DNA from: Deinococcus sp. LM3
Lineage (GTDB): Bacteria > Deinococcota > Deinococci > Deinococcales > Deinococcaceae
Direction: 5' to 3'
DNA: 64,000 bases
Assembly (NCBI RefSeq): GCF_002017875.1
Contig: NZ_MUFV01000001.1
Coordinates: 1-64,000, forward strand
In this document: piece after piece, positions 28,024 through 37,254 of the stretch
Layout of the letters: every line of letters starts with the position of its first letter
How positions within the stretch are numbered: position 1 is the first letter of the stretch
Position numbers and translations under genes: made by a program
Notes under the pieces: generated by a model
Database searches by the model: none
What the model was told of the DNA's origin: nothing
The model's input: the letters and a program-made list of their open reading frames with translations, nothing else

Positions 28024-28817
28024 CCGGTGACGTTCCCGCCGATCCCCGCGCCGCGCCGCTGGTCGGGGGCCGGCCGTACCGGGTGGTGCGGCGGGTCCTG
28101 GGGGGCGTGCCGTGCCTGCTGGAACTCCCGCCGGAGGGGCAGGCGGTGACGGCGCTGTGCGTGGTGTACCACGGGGCCTGGGCGACCAAGGAGGGCAAGC
28201 TGGGCGTGTACGCGGCGCTGGCCGCCGGGGGCGCGGCGGTGATCCTGCCGGACGCGGCGCTGCACGGCGAGCGGCAGGGCGACACCCCACCCGGCCTGAA
28301 CGACCGCGAGTACGTGTGGGAGAGCGTGAGCCGCACGGTGGCGGAGGCGCCGGCGCTGCTGGACGGGGCGCACGCGGCGTTCGGGCCGGAGGTCAGCGGT
28401 GTGCCGCTGTGGCTGGTGGGGTCCAGCATGGGCGGGTACGTGGCGCAGACGCTGCGCCGCACGCTGCCGGAGGCGGGCCTGCCGGTGGCGCGGACGGCGG
28501 CTCTGATCACGTCCGGCGTGTGGCAGGAACCGGCGGTCCGTGCGCCGCACCTGCGGGCCTTCCTGGATGCCTACCGCCCGGTGGCGCACGCGGGCACTGC
28601 GCCGCTCACGCCGCTGCTGCTGGCGAGCGGGGAGGCCGACCCGACCTTTCCGCTGGCGGCGCATCACGCACCCACGGCGGCGGCGTACCGGGAGGCATTC
28701 GGGCCTGCCGGGGCCGGGCTGGTGGAACGCACCTTCGCCGGGGTCGGGCATTACACCAGCGTGCAGATGCAGCGCGCCGTGCTGGCCTTCCTGAATGGTG
28801 ATACGGACTCCGATTGA
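28020..28817 (+). CDS. Alpha/beta hydrolase (prolyl-oligopeptidase-like esterase)
   Basis: 265 aa. The strand-loop VVYHGAWATKEG is the oxyanion region, LVGSSMGGYVAQ the nucleophile elbow with the catalytic Ser, ASGEADPTFPLAAH the Asp and GVGHYTSVQMQ the His. The substrate is unknown. GTG at 28020 overlaps the preceding stop by 4 bp, so it is coupled to the Nudix-phosphatase. The last five codons (DTDSD) and the stop lie inside MITE copy 6; joining the flanking sequence without the element would give a C-terminus LNGDLTTG instead of LNGDTDSD. Confidence 0.8.
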   Translation: MTGDVPADPRAAPLVGGRPYRVVRRVLGGVPCLLELPPEGQAVTALCVVYHGAWATKEGKLGVYAALAAGGAAVILPDAALHGERQGDTPPGLNDREYVWESVSRTVAEAPALLDGAHAAFGPEVSGVPLWLVGSSMGGYVAQTLRRTLPEAGLPVARTAALITSGVWQEPAVRAPHLRAFLDAYRPVAHAGTAPLTPLLLASGEADPTFPLAAHHAPTAAAYREAFGPAGAGLVERTFAGVGHYTSVQMQRAVLAFLNGDTDSD

Positions 28818-28935
28818 ATGGGTTGCAAAACCCGTTCAATGCGAGCGGATGAGAGTGGGAGTCAAGCGAGTTCCGGACGTGGAGCTGGCAATCCGGTGAA
28901 GTTCCGGATTGTCAGCGAAACAAACGGAACCCGTA
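28802..28935 (-). mobile_element. MITE copy 6 (full length, TGA repeats), inside a gene end
   Basis: 134 bp between TGA at 28799-28801 and TGA at 28936-28938, in reverse orientation. It supplies the last codons and the stop of the alpha/beta hydrolase gene. Hairpin 1 CAATCCGG/CCGGATTG is intact. Confidence 0.88.
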
Positions 28936-29056
28936 TGACCTGACGACCGGGTGACGGGCGTTCCGGGCGGGGCCGCGCGGGTGGGCCGTTCCCTGTCGCA
29001 ACCATCACTCCGCATGAGAGAATTCTGTAAGCGGAAGCGTGACAGGATCGCCCGGT

Positions 29057-30832
29057 ATGAACGATTCGGTCCGGCGGGAGGCACTGGCGGCAGAGGCCGC
29101 TCCCGCCCCGACAGAGCTGACCGCGCGGGAGCAGGCGGTGTTCACGCTCCTGCGCGCCCATCCGGGTCGCCTGTACACGCGCGCCGACATTCTGGAACGC
29201 GTGTGGGGACTGGACTTCAGCGGCGACGAACGGGTCGTGGACGCCTACGTGAACCGTATCCGCCGCAAACTGGAAGGCGGAGGCGGGCCGCGTATCGAGA
29301 CGGTGCGGGGAGCCGGGTACCGCTGCGTCCTGCCGGAGAACCCCGAACGCCCGGCGTGGCCGGACCTGCCGCAGTGGCCGGTCGGGGCCAGACGCCTGCT
29401 GGAACTCGTCAGCGCTGCCGGGGACCGGCCGGACGACCTGCTTCAGGGCCTGCTGGACAGCCTAGGCAGCGTGCCGGGCCTGGACAGCCTGACCCTGCTG
29501 CGCCTGTCGCCTCACGCCTCTCCGGAGGTGCTGGCGGCGGCCGGTTCGCCCCCGCCGCGCTGGCCGCCGCTGCCCGCGCCCGGCGCCGCAGGAGACACCG
29601 GCAGCGGGCCTCTGCCCGGGCTGATCACCCTGCCCACGGCGTCCGGCACTACGCCCGGCACCATGTCTGGCACCGTGTCCAGCGAGGACGCACCGGTGCT
29701 GCTGCTGCCGGTGCCCACGGCCGCCGAACCGGATCTCACGCTGGCTTTCACGGGGCAGCCCGGCGCGGATTGGGACGCGGACGTGCAGGCGTCCCTGCGC
29801 GGCGCGGCGGCGCCCGTTGCCGGGGCGCTGCACCGCGCGCTGGAGGTGAGGGCCGGGCAGCAGGCGCTCGGGCAGTTGCGGGAACAGGTGCGGGTCTTCG
29901 AGGACAGGGCCGTGAAGGCGCGGCAGGACAGCGCGGCGCTGCTGGGCCTCACGCACCTGCTGGAGGACGCCCGGAGCGTGCCGGACATCCTGAACGTCAG
30001 CCTGCCGGTCCTGGCGGAACTGGCGGGCACGGACGCCTGCGCCGCGTGGTTCACGTACGCGGGCGGCCCGGCCAGCGCGGCCCTGCACCGCACGGGCCTG
30101 CCGGTGACCCCGCTGACCCGGAACGCGTCTGATCCGGCGCATCCGGGCGACCTGACCGTCGAGATCGGCGATCAGACGCTGAGCCTGCGTCCCGTCGGCA
30201 CCCGCACGCAGGCGGCGAGTCCGCTGCTGCCGGTCGCGGCGCGCTGCGCGGCGCTGGCCCTGACGCAGGCCACCCTGCTGCGCGCGCTGGAACGCACGGC
30301 CCTGACGGACGAGTACACCGGCCTGGGGAACCGTCAGGCGTTCCTGGCGGACCTGCACGCCGAGGTGGCGTTCGCCGCGCGGCACGGCGCGCAGTTCGCG
30401 GTGACGCTGGTGGACCTGGGGAACATCCGGTACCTGAACGCCACGTCCGGGTACGCGGGCGGGAACGACCTGATCTCGCGGCTGGCGCGGACGCTCCGCA
30501 CCGTGACGCGCACCGAGGACCGCGCGTACCGCCTGAACGGCGCGACCTTCGCGCTGCTGCTGCGCCTGCCACAGGAACCCGGCGGGGCGGTGCGCGGGTG
30601 GCAGGACCGGCTGGGCGCGGCCCTGACGCAGCTGAAGCAGGCCGCGCCCGTTCCGCTGGACCTGCAGACCTCGCTGGTCGTCTGCCCGGAGGACGCCGCG
30701 AGCACTTCCGAGTTGCTGCGGCAGGCGCTGGAGAAGCTGGGTCCCGTCCAGCCGCCCGCGCCCCCGCTGCCGGGAACGGCCGACCACCGCCTCTCTTCCC
30801 CGCAGGACCGACGGCGCCCCCATGACGGATAA
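29057..30832 (+). CDS. OmpR-type winged-helix / GAF-like / degenerate GGDEF protein, candidate c-di-GMP-responsive regulator
   Basis: 591 aa. Residues 21-94 are a DNA-binding OmpR/PhoB wHTH: LTAREQAVFTLLRAHPGRLY, then ERVVDAYVNRIRRKL and IETVRGAGYR. No receiver domain is present. The middle (about 100-410) has a linker with coiled coil (QLREQVRVFEDRAVKARQD) and a GAF-like region with EDARSVPDILNVSLPVLAEL. Residues 412-560 are a GGDEF domain that keeps TDEYTGLGNRQAF, but the active site is NGATF (494-498) instead of GGDEF. The inhibitory RxxD site, RTED (485-488), lies exactly five residues before it. It is therefore probably a c-di-GMP receptor, not a synthase. The end overlaps the next gene by 11 bp. 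Confidence 0.8.
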   Translation: MNDSVRREALAAEAAPAPTELTAREQAVFTLLRAHPGRLYTRADILERVWGLDFSGDERVVDAYVNRIRRKLEGGGGPRIETVRGAGYRCVLPENPERPAWPDLPQWPVGARRLLELVSAAGDRPDDLLQGLLDSLGSVPGLDSLTLLRLSPHASPEVLAAAGSPPPRWPPLPAPGAAGDTGSGPLPGLITLPTASGTTPGTMSGTVSSEDAPVLLLPVPTAAEPDLTLAFTGQPGADWDADVQASLRGAAAPVAGALHRALEVRAGQQALGQLREQVRVFEDRAVKARQDSAALLGLTHLLEDARSVPDILNVSLPVLAELAGTDACAAWFTYAGGPASAALHRTGLPVTPLTRNASDPAHPGDLTVEIGDQTLSLRPVGTRTQAASPLLPVAARCAALALTQATLLRALERTALTDEYTGLGNRQAFLADLHAEVAFAARHGAQFAVTLVDLGNIRYLNATSGYAGGNDLISRLARTLRTVTRTEDRAYRLNGATFALLLRLPQEPGGAVRGWQDRLGAALTQLKQAAPVPLDLQTSLVVCPEDAASTSELLRQALEKLGPVQPPAPPLPGTADHRLSSPQDRRRPHDG

Positions 30833-33800
30833 CCCCACCGTGTCCCCCGTGGCCGCCGGGGACCTGCCGTCTGCCGCGCCACCCGGCGGCCCCCTGAGCG
30901 ACCTGGGCGCCCACGCCGGGCGCTGCGCCGCCCTGAGCGACCTGACCCACCCGGACGCCCTGAACGAACTGCTGCGCGCCGCCACCGACTACGTGAACGC
31001 CGCGCACGCCGCCGGGGACGAGGCGGCCGAGATCGAGGCGCTGTCGCTGCTGGCCAGCGCCGCGCAGCGCGGCGGGCAACTGCGACTGGCCGTGGAATGC
31101 CAGCAGCGGGAACTGGACCTGCACGCCCGGCGCGGCGACCGGGCCGGGCAGGCGCACTGCCTGAACAACATCGGGATGCTGCACGCCAACCTGGGCGCGC
31201 ACGCCGACGCGCTGGCCGCCCTGCACGGCTGCCAGCAGCTGTGCGACCAGTACCAGGAACTGCCGGACGAACTGCGCGGCGCGTGCCGCGTGAACATCGC
31301 GCACGCGTTCCTGCTGATGGGTCAGCCCGCGCACGCCCTGACGTTCCTGCACCCCGGCCTGACCTTCGCGCGCCGCTGCGGGGACCTGCAGACCGAACTG
31401 GCCGCGCTGGGCATCCTGGGACTGGCGCACAAGGACCTGGGCGACACCGCTCAGGCCACCCGGACGCTGCTGGACGCCATCGAACTGGCCCGCGTGCACG
31501 ATCAGACGACGCACCTGATCGACCTGTTCGACAACCTGGGTCAGGTGCACCTGCAACTCGGGGATTCAGTGCAGGCCGGGGCGATGTTCCAGCAGTCGCT
31601 GTACTGGGCCGAGGCGACCGGTGACGTGCACGGCCGCGTGAACGCCCTGCTGAGCCTCGGCCGGGCCGCCTTCGCCCGCCGCGACCCCGGCGGCGCGCTC
31701 ACGCACCTGAACGGCGCACTCGGGGAGGCGCGCGAGCATCACCTGAACGCGTCGGTCCTGACCATCCTGAACGCGCTGGTCGGCGGGCTCGAGGCGGACG
31801 GGCAGGTCACGCAGGCGTACCCGTACCTGCGGGACCTGCGGGACCTGGAACGGCAGCTGTTCACCGAGGACAGCGAACGGCAGGTGCAGTCGCTGCGCAG
31901 TCAGTTCGACGCGGAACGCGCCCGCCACGACGCCGACGTGTACCGCCAGCTGAACGAGACCGCGCAGCACGCCCGCCTCCAGGCCGAGGAGACCGTGCGG
32001 GTCCGCACCGCCGAACTGGAAGCCGTGCAGATCGAGATCGTCACGCGGCTCGGCATGGCCGCCGAGTACCGCGACGACCGCACCGGGCAGCACACCCGCC
32101 GCGTGGGGGAACTCAGCGGCCAGCTCGCGCAGATGATGGGCCTCCCGCCCGAGGAGGTCGACCTGATCCGCTGGGCCGCGCGCCTGCACGACATCGGCAA
32201 GATCGGCGTCAGCGACGACATCCTGCTGAAAACCAGTCCGTACACCCCGGAAGAATTCGAGCGCATGAAACTCCACACCATCATCGGCGCGAAGGTGCTG
32301 GAGGGCAGCACGTCCCGCCTGCTGCGCATGGCCGAGGAGATTGCCCGCACGCACCACGAACGTTGGGACGGCGCCGGCTACCCCCGCCAACTGCGCGGCA
32401 CGGACATCCCCATGTCGGGCCGCATCGTGGCGGTCGCGGACGTGTTCGACGCCCTGACCTCCGAACGCCCGTACAAGGAGGCGTGGACCGTCACCGCCGC
32501 CCTGGAGGAGATGCAGCGCGGCAGCGGCACGCAGTTCGACCCGGACATCGTCGAGCGCCTGATCATGATGGTCACCAGCAACCAGCCGGAACTCAAACCC
32601 ATGCTGGCCCCCCGCCGGCACCCGGACCTGCACCCGCCCACGCCCGGCCCGCAGGCCCAGGACCAGGACTGCCAGGAAGCGCAGCGGCTGATCGAGCAGG
32701 CCTGGAGCGTCCGCCAGAGCGACCCCAGGGGCGGCGCGCTGATCGCCCCGCGCGCCCTGGACGCCGCGCGCCGCTGCGGCGACGACCTGACCCTGGGTCT
32801 CGCGCAGCGCACCAGCGGCTTCTACTGCTTCATGGCCGGCCAGTACGAGGAAGCCCTGACGCACCTGTCGCAGGGCATGGACATCGGCATCCTGTGCGAC
32901 AACCGCGCCCTGCAGGCCGACTGCGCGAACTTCACGGCCGCCGTGTACTCGAACCTGCAGGAGTACGAGAAGGCCGCCGATCACCTCGCCGTGGTGCTGC
33001 GCATCGCCCGCGAGGACCACGACCGCCTGCGCGAGGCTCATTCGCTGCACAACCTCTCGAATCTCTACTACCACAACCGCGATCTTGCGAAAGCCCTGGA
33101 ACTCGTGCAGGAAGGCCTGGAACTGTACCGGTCGCTGGATCACGTCAACGGTGTGGCCTTCGCGCTGAGCATGCAGGCCACCGTCGCCTTTGACCTGGGA
33201 CAGCCGGAACAGGCCGCGCAGGCCGCGCGGGCCGCCATGATGTACGCCGAGCAGGCTGGGAATCTCAGCGTAGGGAACACAGCGCGCGCCACAGCGGGCC
33301 GCGCCATCGCGCAACTGGGTGAAGTAGCGGAAGGCATCAGCCTGATCCACCGGGCTATCGACGACGCCCGGATTCATGAACTGAGTGTTCCGCTGGCAGG
33401 GCACTATCTGGAACTGGGCCGGATCCTCCAGCGCACCGGCGATCTGGAGGGCGCCCGCGACGCCTACGGTCAGGCGCTTGCCCTGGCCGAACCACTGATG
33501 GCCCGCGACGTCATGATGAACACGTACCTGCAACTGTCGGAGCTGTCTGCCTCGCAGGGGAACGCGCAGGAAGCGCTGGAACTGTACCGGCGGCACCATG
33601 ACGTGGAACGCGAGATTCACAGCGTGACGGCGGCCCTGAAGACGCGGGCGCTGATGACGCAGCTGGAGGTCGAGCGGGTGAAGTCCGAGGCGCAGATCTA
33701 CCGCCTGAAGACCATCGAACTGGCGAGTGCCAACGAGGCGCTGGAACGGGTGAACACCGAGAAGAGCGGGCTGGTGAATATGCTCGAGGAGCAGTCGCGG

Positions 33801-34316
33801 CTGCTGGAGCGGCAGCTGTCCGAGGACGGCCTGACCGGGCTGTTCAACCGGCGGCACGTGGAGGGCGTGTTGCAGCACGAGTTCCTGCACGGGCGGGTCA
33901 CGCAGGCGCCGCTGTGCGTGGCGATGGCGGACATCGATCACTTCAAGCAGATCAACGATCAGTTCTCGCATCTGGTGGGGGATCAGGTGCTGCGGGCAGT
34001 GGCGGCGCTGTTCCAGAACGCGGTGCGGCCCACCGACAGCGTCGGGCGGTACGGGGGCGAGGAGTTCCTGTTCGTGTTCCCGAACACCACCACCGGGCAG
34101 GGGCAGCGGATCTGCGAGCGGGTCCGGGAACTGGTGAACGCCTACGACTGGTCGCAGATTCACCCGTCGCTGACGGTTTCGCTGTCGATGGGCGTGGCGA
34201 CCGATCCGCGCGTCCCGAACCACGAGCGGCTGGTGTCGCTGGCCGACGAGCAGCTGTACCGCGCCAAGCGTTCCGGACGCAACCGGGTCTGCGTCCTTCC
34301 GGAAGCCGGGCACTGA
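30822..34316 (+). CDS. TPR - HD-GYP - TPR - GGDEF bifunctional c-di-GMP enzyme
   Basis: 1164 aa, cytosolic by composition. Residues about 40-350 are TPR-like repeats (CLNNIGMLHANLGAHADALA and similar). A coiled linker leads to an HD-GYP phosphodiesterase domain (about 415-590) with HDIGKIG (His456-Asp457) and HHERWDGAGYP (from 511), both complete. Residues about 625-960 hold a second TPR array (SLHNLSNLYYHNRDLAKALE). After another coil comes a GGDEF domain with DGLTGLFNRRHVE and an intact GGEEF (1078-1082) plus an RxxD inhibitory site (RPTD, 1069-1072). Synthesis and hydrolysis of c-di-GMP are both possible. The ATG lies within the last codons of the wHTH/GGDEF gene. Confidence 0.88.
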   Translation: MTDNPTVSPVAAGDLPSAAPPGGPLSDLGAHAGRCAALSDLTHPDALNELLRAATDYVNAAHAAGDEAAEIEALSLLASAAQRGGQLRLAVECQQRELDLHARRGDRAGQAHCLNNIGMLHANLGAHADALAALHGCQQLCDQYQELPDELRGACRVNIAHAFLLMGQPAHALTFLHPGLTFARRCGDLQTELAALGILGLAHKDLGDTAQATRTLLDAIELARVHDQTTHLIDLFDNLGQVHLQLGDSVQAGAMFQQSLYWAEATGDVHGRVNALLSLGRAAFARRDPGGALTHLNGALGEAREHHLNASVLTILNALVGGLEADGQVTQAYPYLRDLRDLERQLFTEDSERQVQSLRSQFDAERARHDADVYRQLNETAQHARLQAEETVRVRTAELEAVQIEIVTRLGMAAEYRDDRTGQHTRRVGELSGQLAQMMGLPPEEVDLIRWAARLHDIGKIGVSDDILLKTSPYTPEEFERMKLHTIIGAKVLEGSTSRLLRMAEEIARTHHERWDGAGYPRQLRGTDIPMSGRIVAVADVFDALTSERPYKEAWTVTAALEEMQRGSGTQFDPDIVERLIMMVTSNQPELKPMLAPRRHPDLHPPTPGPQAQDQDCQEAQRLIEQAWSVRQSDPRGGALIAPRALDAARRCGDDLTLGLAQRTSGFYCFMAGQYEEALTHLSQGMDIGILCDNRALQADCANFTAAVYSNLQEYEKAADHLAVVLRIAREDHDRLREAHSLHNLSNLYYHNRDLAKALELVQEGLELYRSLDHVNGVAFALSMQATVAFDLGQPEQAAQAARAAMMYAEQAGNLSVGNTARATAGRAIAQLGEVAEGISLIHRAIDDARIHELSVPLAGHYLELGRILQRTGDLEGARDAYGQALALAEPLMARDVMMNTYLQLSELSASQGNAQEALELYRRHHDVEREIHSVTAALKTRALMTQLEVERVKSEAQIYRLKTIELASANEALERVNTEKSGLVNMLEEQSRLLERQLSEDGLTGLFNRRHVEGVLQHEFLHGRVTQAPLCVAMADIDHFKQINDQFSHLVGDQVLRAVAALFQNAVRPTDSVGRYGGEEFLFVFPNTTTGQGQRICERVRELVNAYDWSQIHPSLTVSLSMGVATDPRVPNHERLVSLADEQLYRAKRSGRNRVCVLPEAGH

Positions 34317-34699
34317 CCGCAGGATTGAGCGGCGTCGAGGGTATCCATCGGTACCCCTGAATCGAGCGGACCCGTAGAGCTGCGTAACAGAGCGAGGAAC
34401 TGAAAACCGCTGTGAGCGACGCATGGGCGGTGATCTGCTCCCGCGCGGTCGGCCCTCCGGCCTGCGGCCGCGTGTGGTCCCGCTGTCATAAAACTCCGTT
34501 CTGTGACTTTTCCTGGCTTTCAGGGGTGTGGCGGCGCGGTGAATGCCGCCCAGCACGCGCCTGACCTCACCCGTCGGGGGCACCCGGCAGGCAGTCCGTC
34601 TGTCTCGGGAGCGTCACACTGGCCGCGCACACTGGGCTCCAGAAGCTCCCAGACTGCCCGCCGCACCGGGCGGCGCTGCCGGAGAGTGGAGGAAGCATC
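34317..34699. other. Intergenic region upstream of the subtilase
   Basis: 383 bp with no convincing gene. It contains a small stem GGTATCC...GGTACC near 34339-34357 and the subtilase ribosome site GGAGGAAG just before 34700. I see no clear promoter and no MITE. Confidence 0.4.
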
Positions 34700-36052
34700 A
34701 TGAAGATCGACACGACTGTTCTGTCCCGCCTGACCCTGCTGGCCGCCGCGCTGTCACTGGCCGCCTGCGGTCAGCGGACCGCGCCGGTTCAGAGTGCGCT
34801 GCCCGCACCGGCGCCGCTGGCCTCCGGCGGTCAGATCGCCACGGTCCGGATCGGGCCGGACGTGACCGAGGCGGCCCTGCGCGGCGCGCTGCCCGGCGCG
34901 CAGATCATCGCGTTCCATGCAGACAGCGGGTACGCCCTGCTGTCGGTTCCGGCGACCCTGAAGGCCGCCAGCCTGAGCAGCCAGGGGCTCCGGGCGCTGG
35001 GCGTGAATGCCCAGGGCGTGACCCTGGAAGTCGATCAGGAACTGGAAGTAATGAACGAGGGAACGGCCGAGGGACTGGCCGACGGACTGGGTGTCACCAA
35101 CTGGGCCGGCGGCACGACAAACTGGGCGGGCGGCACCACCAACTGGGCGGGCGGCAGCACCTTCCTGACGCCCCGCGACTGGGCCAGCACCCAGGAGTAC
35201 TGGGCCGCGATCAACCTCCAGGCGGCCCACCGGCTGGTCCCGGAACTCGGGCGGGGCGTGAAGGTCGCCGTGATCGACACCGGCATCGACCTGAACCACC
35301 CGCTGCTGCGCGGCCGGATCGACACGGTGGGCGCGTGGGATTACGTGGGCGGCGACGCCAGCCCGCAGGAGGAACTGCCGGTCAGCGGCGTCGGGAAGTA
35401 CGGTCACGGCACGGCCGTGAGTGGCGTGGTGCTGCAGGTCGCGCCGAACGCCGAGATCCTGCCGCTGCGGGTCCTGAATCCCAACGGGCGCGGGCCGATG
35501 TCGCGGGTCCTGCAGGCCATGGACCGCGCGGTGGCCAGCGGAGCGCGCGTGATCAACCTGTCACTCGGGTCCGTTACGGACTCGGCGGCCCTGAACACCA
35601 TGATCAGTGCGGCGCTCGCGCGGGGCATCGTGGTCGTGAACTCCTCGGGCAACAGCGGTACAGAAGGCATGGTGTTTCCAGCACAGAACCTCACGACCGG
35701 GCTGTTCACGGCGAACAGCGGCCTGCTGGGCATCGGGAGCGTGAGCCTGAAAGGCATGAAATCCAGCTTCTCGACGTACAGCGCGGGCATGTCACTGACC
35801 GCGCCCGGCGAGAAGGTGATCACTAGTTACCCGGACAGCCGACTGGCGTACGCGTCGGGCACGTCGTTCGCCGCTCCGGCGGTGTCGGGGGCGGCGGCGC
35901 TGGCCCTGTCGACCGGCGCGGCCAGCCTGAGCCCCGCGAACATCGCCGCGAACCTGCGCCTGACCGCCACGCCCAGCCCGGACCTGCTGTTCAAGGGCAA
36001 GCTGGGGCAGGGCGTCCTGAACGTCGGGGCCTTCGTGGGCCGGTACCGCTGA
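34700..36052 (+). CDS. Secreted subtilisin-like (S8) serine protease, lipoprotein
   Basis: 450 aa. The signal peptide ends in the lipobox LAAC, so lipid anchoring is likely. A propeptide region (about 45-115) precedes the catalytic domain with Asp193 (VAVIDTGID), His236 (YGHGTAVSG), the oxyanion segment NSSGNSG and Ser389 (ASGTSFAAP). Between propeptide and catalytic core is a tandem repeat NWAGGTT-NWAGGTT-NWAGGST (about 133-152). Extracellular protein degradation is the expected role. It has GGAGGAAGC before the ATG. Confidence 0.9.
   Translation: MKIDTTVLSRLTLLAAALSLAACGQRTAPVQSALPAPAPLASGGQIATVRIGPDVTEAALRGALPGAQIIAFHADSGYALLSVPATLKAASLSSQGLRALGVNAQGVTLEVDQELEVMNEGTAEGLADGLGVTNWAGGTTNWAGGTTNWAGGSTFLTPRDWASTQEYWAAINLQAAHRLVPELGRGVKVAVIDTGIDLNHPLLRGRIDTVGAWDYVGGDASPQEELPVSGVGKYGHGTAVSGVVLQVAPNAEILPLRVLNPNGRGPMSRVLQAMDRAVASGARVINLSLGSVTDSAALNTMISAALARGIVVVNSSGNSGTEGMVFPAQNLTTGLFTANSGLLGIGSVSLKGMKSSFSTYSAGMSLTAPGEKVITSYPDSRLAYASGTSFAAPAVSGAAALALSTGAASLSPANIAANLRLTATPSPDLLFKGKLGQGVLNVGAFVGRYR
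35097..35159 (+). repeat. 21-bp minisatellite (three units) in the subtilase gene
   Basis: Three tandem units of 21 bp each encode the seven-residue T-NWAGG-T/S unit, with only synonymous or one conservative difference. They lie between the propeptide and the catalytic domain. Confidence 0.8.
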
Positions 36053-36338
36053 TGGGCGGCACACAGGCGGGCCACGGGGCGCCGCAACCCGGATTGACTG
36101 CGCCACCGGCCGGGTGGTGGCCGCCAGCGCCCGAACCGGGCGGCGCGCCGCTCACGCCCGTGCAGGCGGCCAGCCGGGGTATCTGGAAGGACACCCGCCC
36201 GAAACCCATGTCCAGCTGACCCGGATCTCCGCCTGACTGACCGCCAGGGCCGCCGATGGCCGTTCGGTCTTTCCCCGCCGCCGGGCCTCGTCCGAATGGC
36301 TGACGCGCCGCAGAAGAACTCCTGACACGCTGGGAGGC
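36053..36338. other. Intergenic region
   Basis: 286 bp. I see no gene, MITE or strong hairpin here. Confidence 0.3.
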
Positions 36339-36716
36339 ATGAGCGCCCACCTGCCCTCCCCCACCTCGGCCGTGCCCGGACGGTTCGGGCCTGTTCCCGC
36401 TGCCCTGACCGTCCTGCTGGCCGCGTTGACGCTGGGCGCGTGGGGGCAACTGCTGTTTCAGGAGCCGGAAGGGTTGCGGATCGCGAACCGTTCCGGCGCT
36501 GTCCTGTCCGGGTTACGGGTGTGCCTGCCGGACGGGCGCTGCCTGAACCGCCGGGTGCTGTGGCCGCACGAGTCGTGGCAGGTACCGCTGCCGGACGGCG
36601 TGCGTCACGCCGAGGTGAGCGTACCGGGTCACCTGAACCGCGCCCCCGTGGCGTTGCGGTCGTCCGGGGTGGCGCGGCTGATCGTGGGGGCGGGACAGGT
36701 GGACGTGACGCCCTGA
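36339..36716 (+). CDS. Hypothetical secreted or membrane-anchored protein
   Basis: 125 aa, not recognised. A single hydrophobic helix (about 20-40, ALTVLLAALTLGAWGQLLF) is followed by a beta-rich domain with two cysteines seven apart (VCLPDGRCLNRR) that could form a disulfide outside the membrane. It overlaps no neighbour; a short convergent gene follows. Confidence 0.5.
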   Translation: MSAHLPSPTSAVPGRFGPVPAALTVLLAALTLGAWGQLLFQEPEGLRIANRSGAVLSGLRVCLPDGRCLNRRVLWPHESWQVPLPDGVRHAEVSVPGHLNRAPVALRSSGVARLIVGAGQVDVTP

Positions 36717-36761
36717 TCCGGGTTCCGGCAGCGGCGCGGAGCTTTCAGGGCAGCGTCCGTG

Positions 36762-37013
36762 TCAGGTGAGTGGGCTGCCCAGGGGTGAGCGTGCGGCGAC
36801 GATCCAGCCGTCCTGCACGGCCGGGAAGGGGGTCTGGAGTAGCGTGAGCAGCAGGTGTTCCTCGCCGGGCGGGACGGTGACGGCGTGCCAGCGCCCGGCG
36901 CACTGCACCTGGATGCGGTAGCGGCCACTGCCAGGGTCGGGGTGCATCTGGTAGTTGCCGATGGGGTGGGTGCCGCTGGGCAGGGTGGGGACGTGCGGAC
37001 CGGGAACATGCAT
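36762..37013 (-). CDS. Hypothetical small protein
   Basis: 83 aa, not recognised. It has a beta-rich pattern with PIGNYQMHPDPGSGRYRIQV and AGRWHAVTVPPGEEHLLLTL, which looks like real coding sequence by codon-position GC. One Cys; no membrane segment. Confidence 0.5.
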   Translation of the reverse strand: MHVPGPHVPTLPSGTHPIGNYQMHPDPGSGRYRIQVQCAGRWHAVTVPPGEEHLLLTLLQTPFPAVQDGWIVAARSPLGSPLT

Positions 37014-37254
37014 GGCGGGGCCTCCTGTCGGGGCTGGGGGGACGGGTTCAGGGTGACGGGCGGGGCGTGACCACGGCGTGACTGCCGGTCAGCGCCGTGA
37101 AGCCCGCCTCTCAAATGCAAGGTTTTGGGGCTTCGCCGGGCCTGCCGCTCAGGCACATGCGCCGTATTTCTGCCGTCTGACAGCGTGTTTACGCCTGCCT
37201 GCGCGGCGTGTTAGCCTCACGGCACTTCAACCCCGCACGACCCAGAGGAGACCG

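Noticed and set aside
34317..34400. Further MITE copy downstream of the GGDEF/HD-GYP gene
   Set aside because: GGATTGAGCGG at 34322 recalls hairpin 2, but neither terminal repeat nor the pairing arm is present.
31566..34583. 1005-codon open frame antisense to the TPR/HD-GYP/GGDEF gene
   Set aside because: No recognisable domain, composition typical of GC-rich antisense frames, and the opposite strand holds a complete multi-domain protein.
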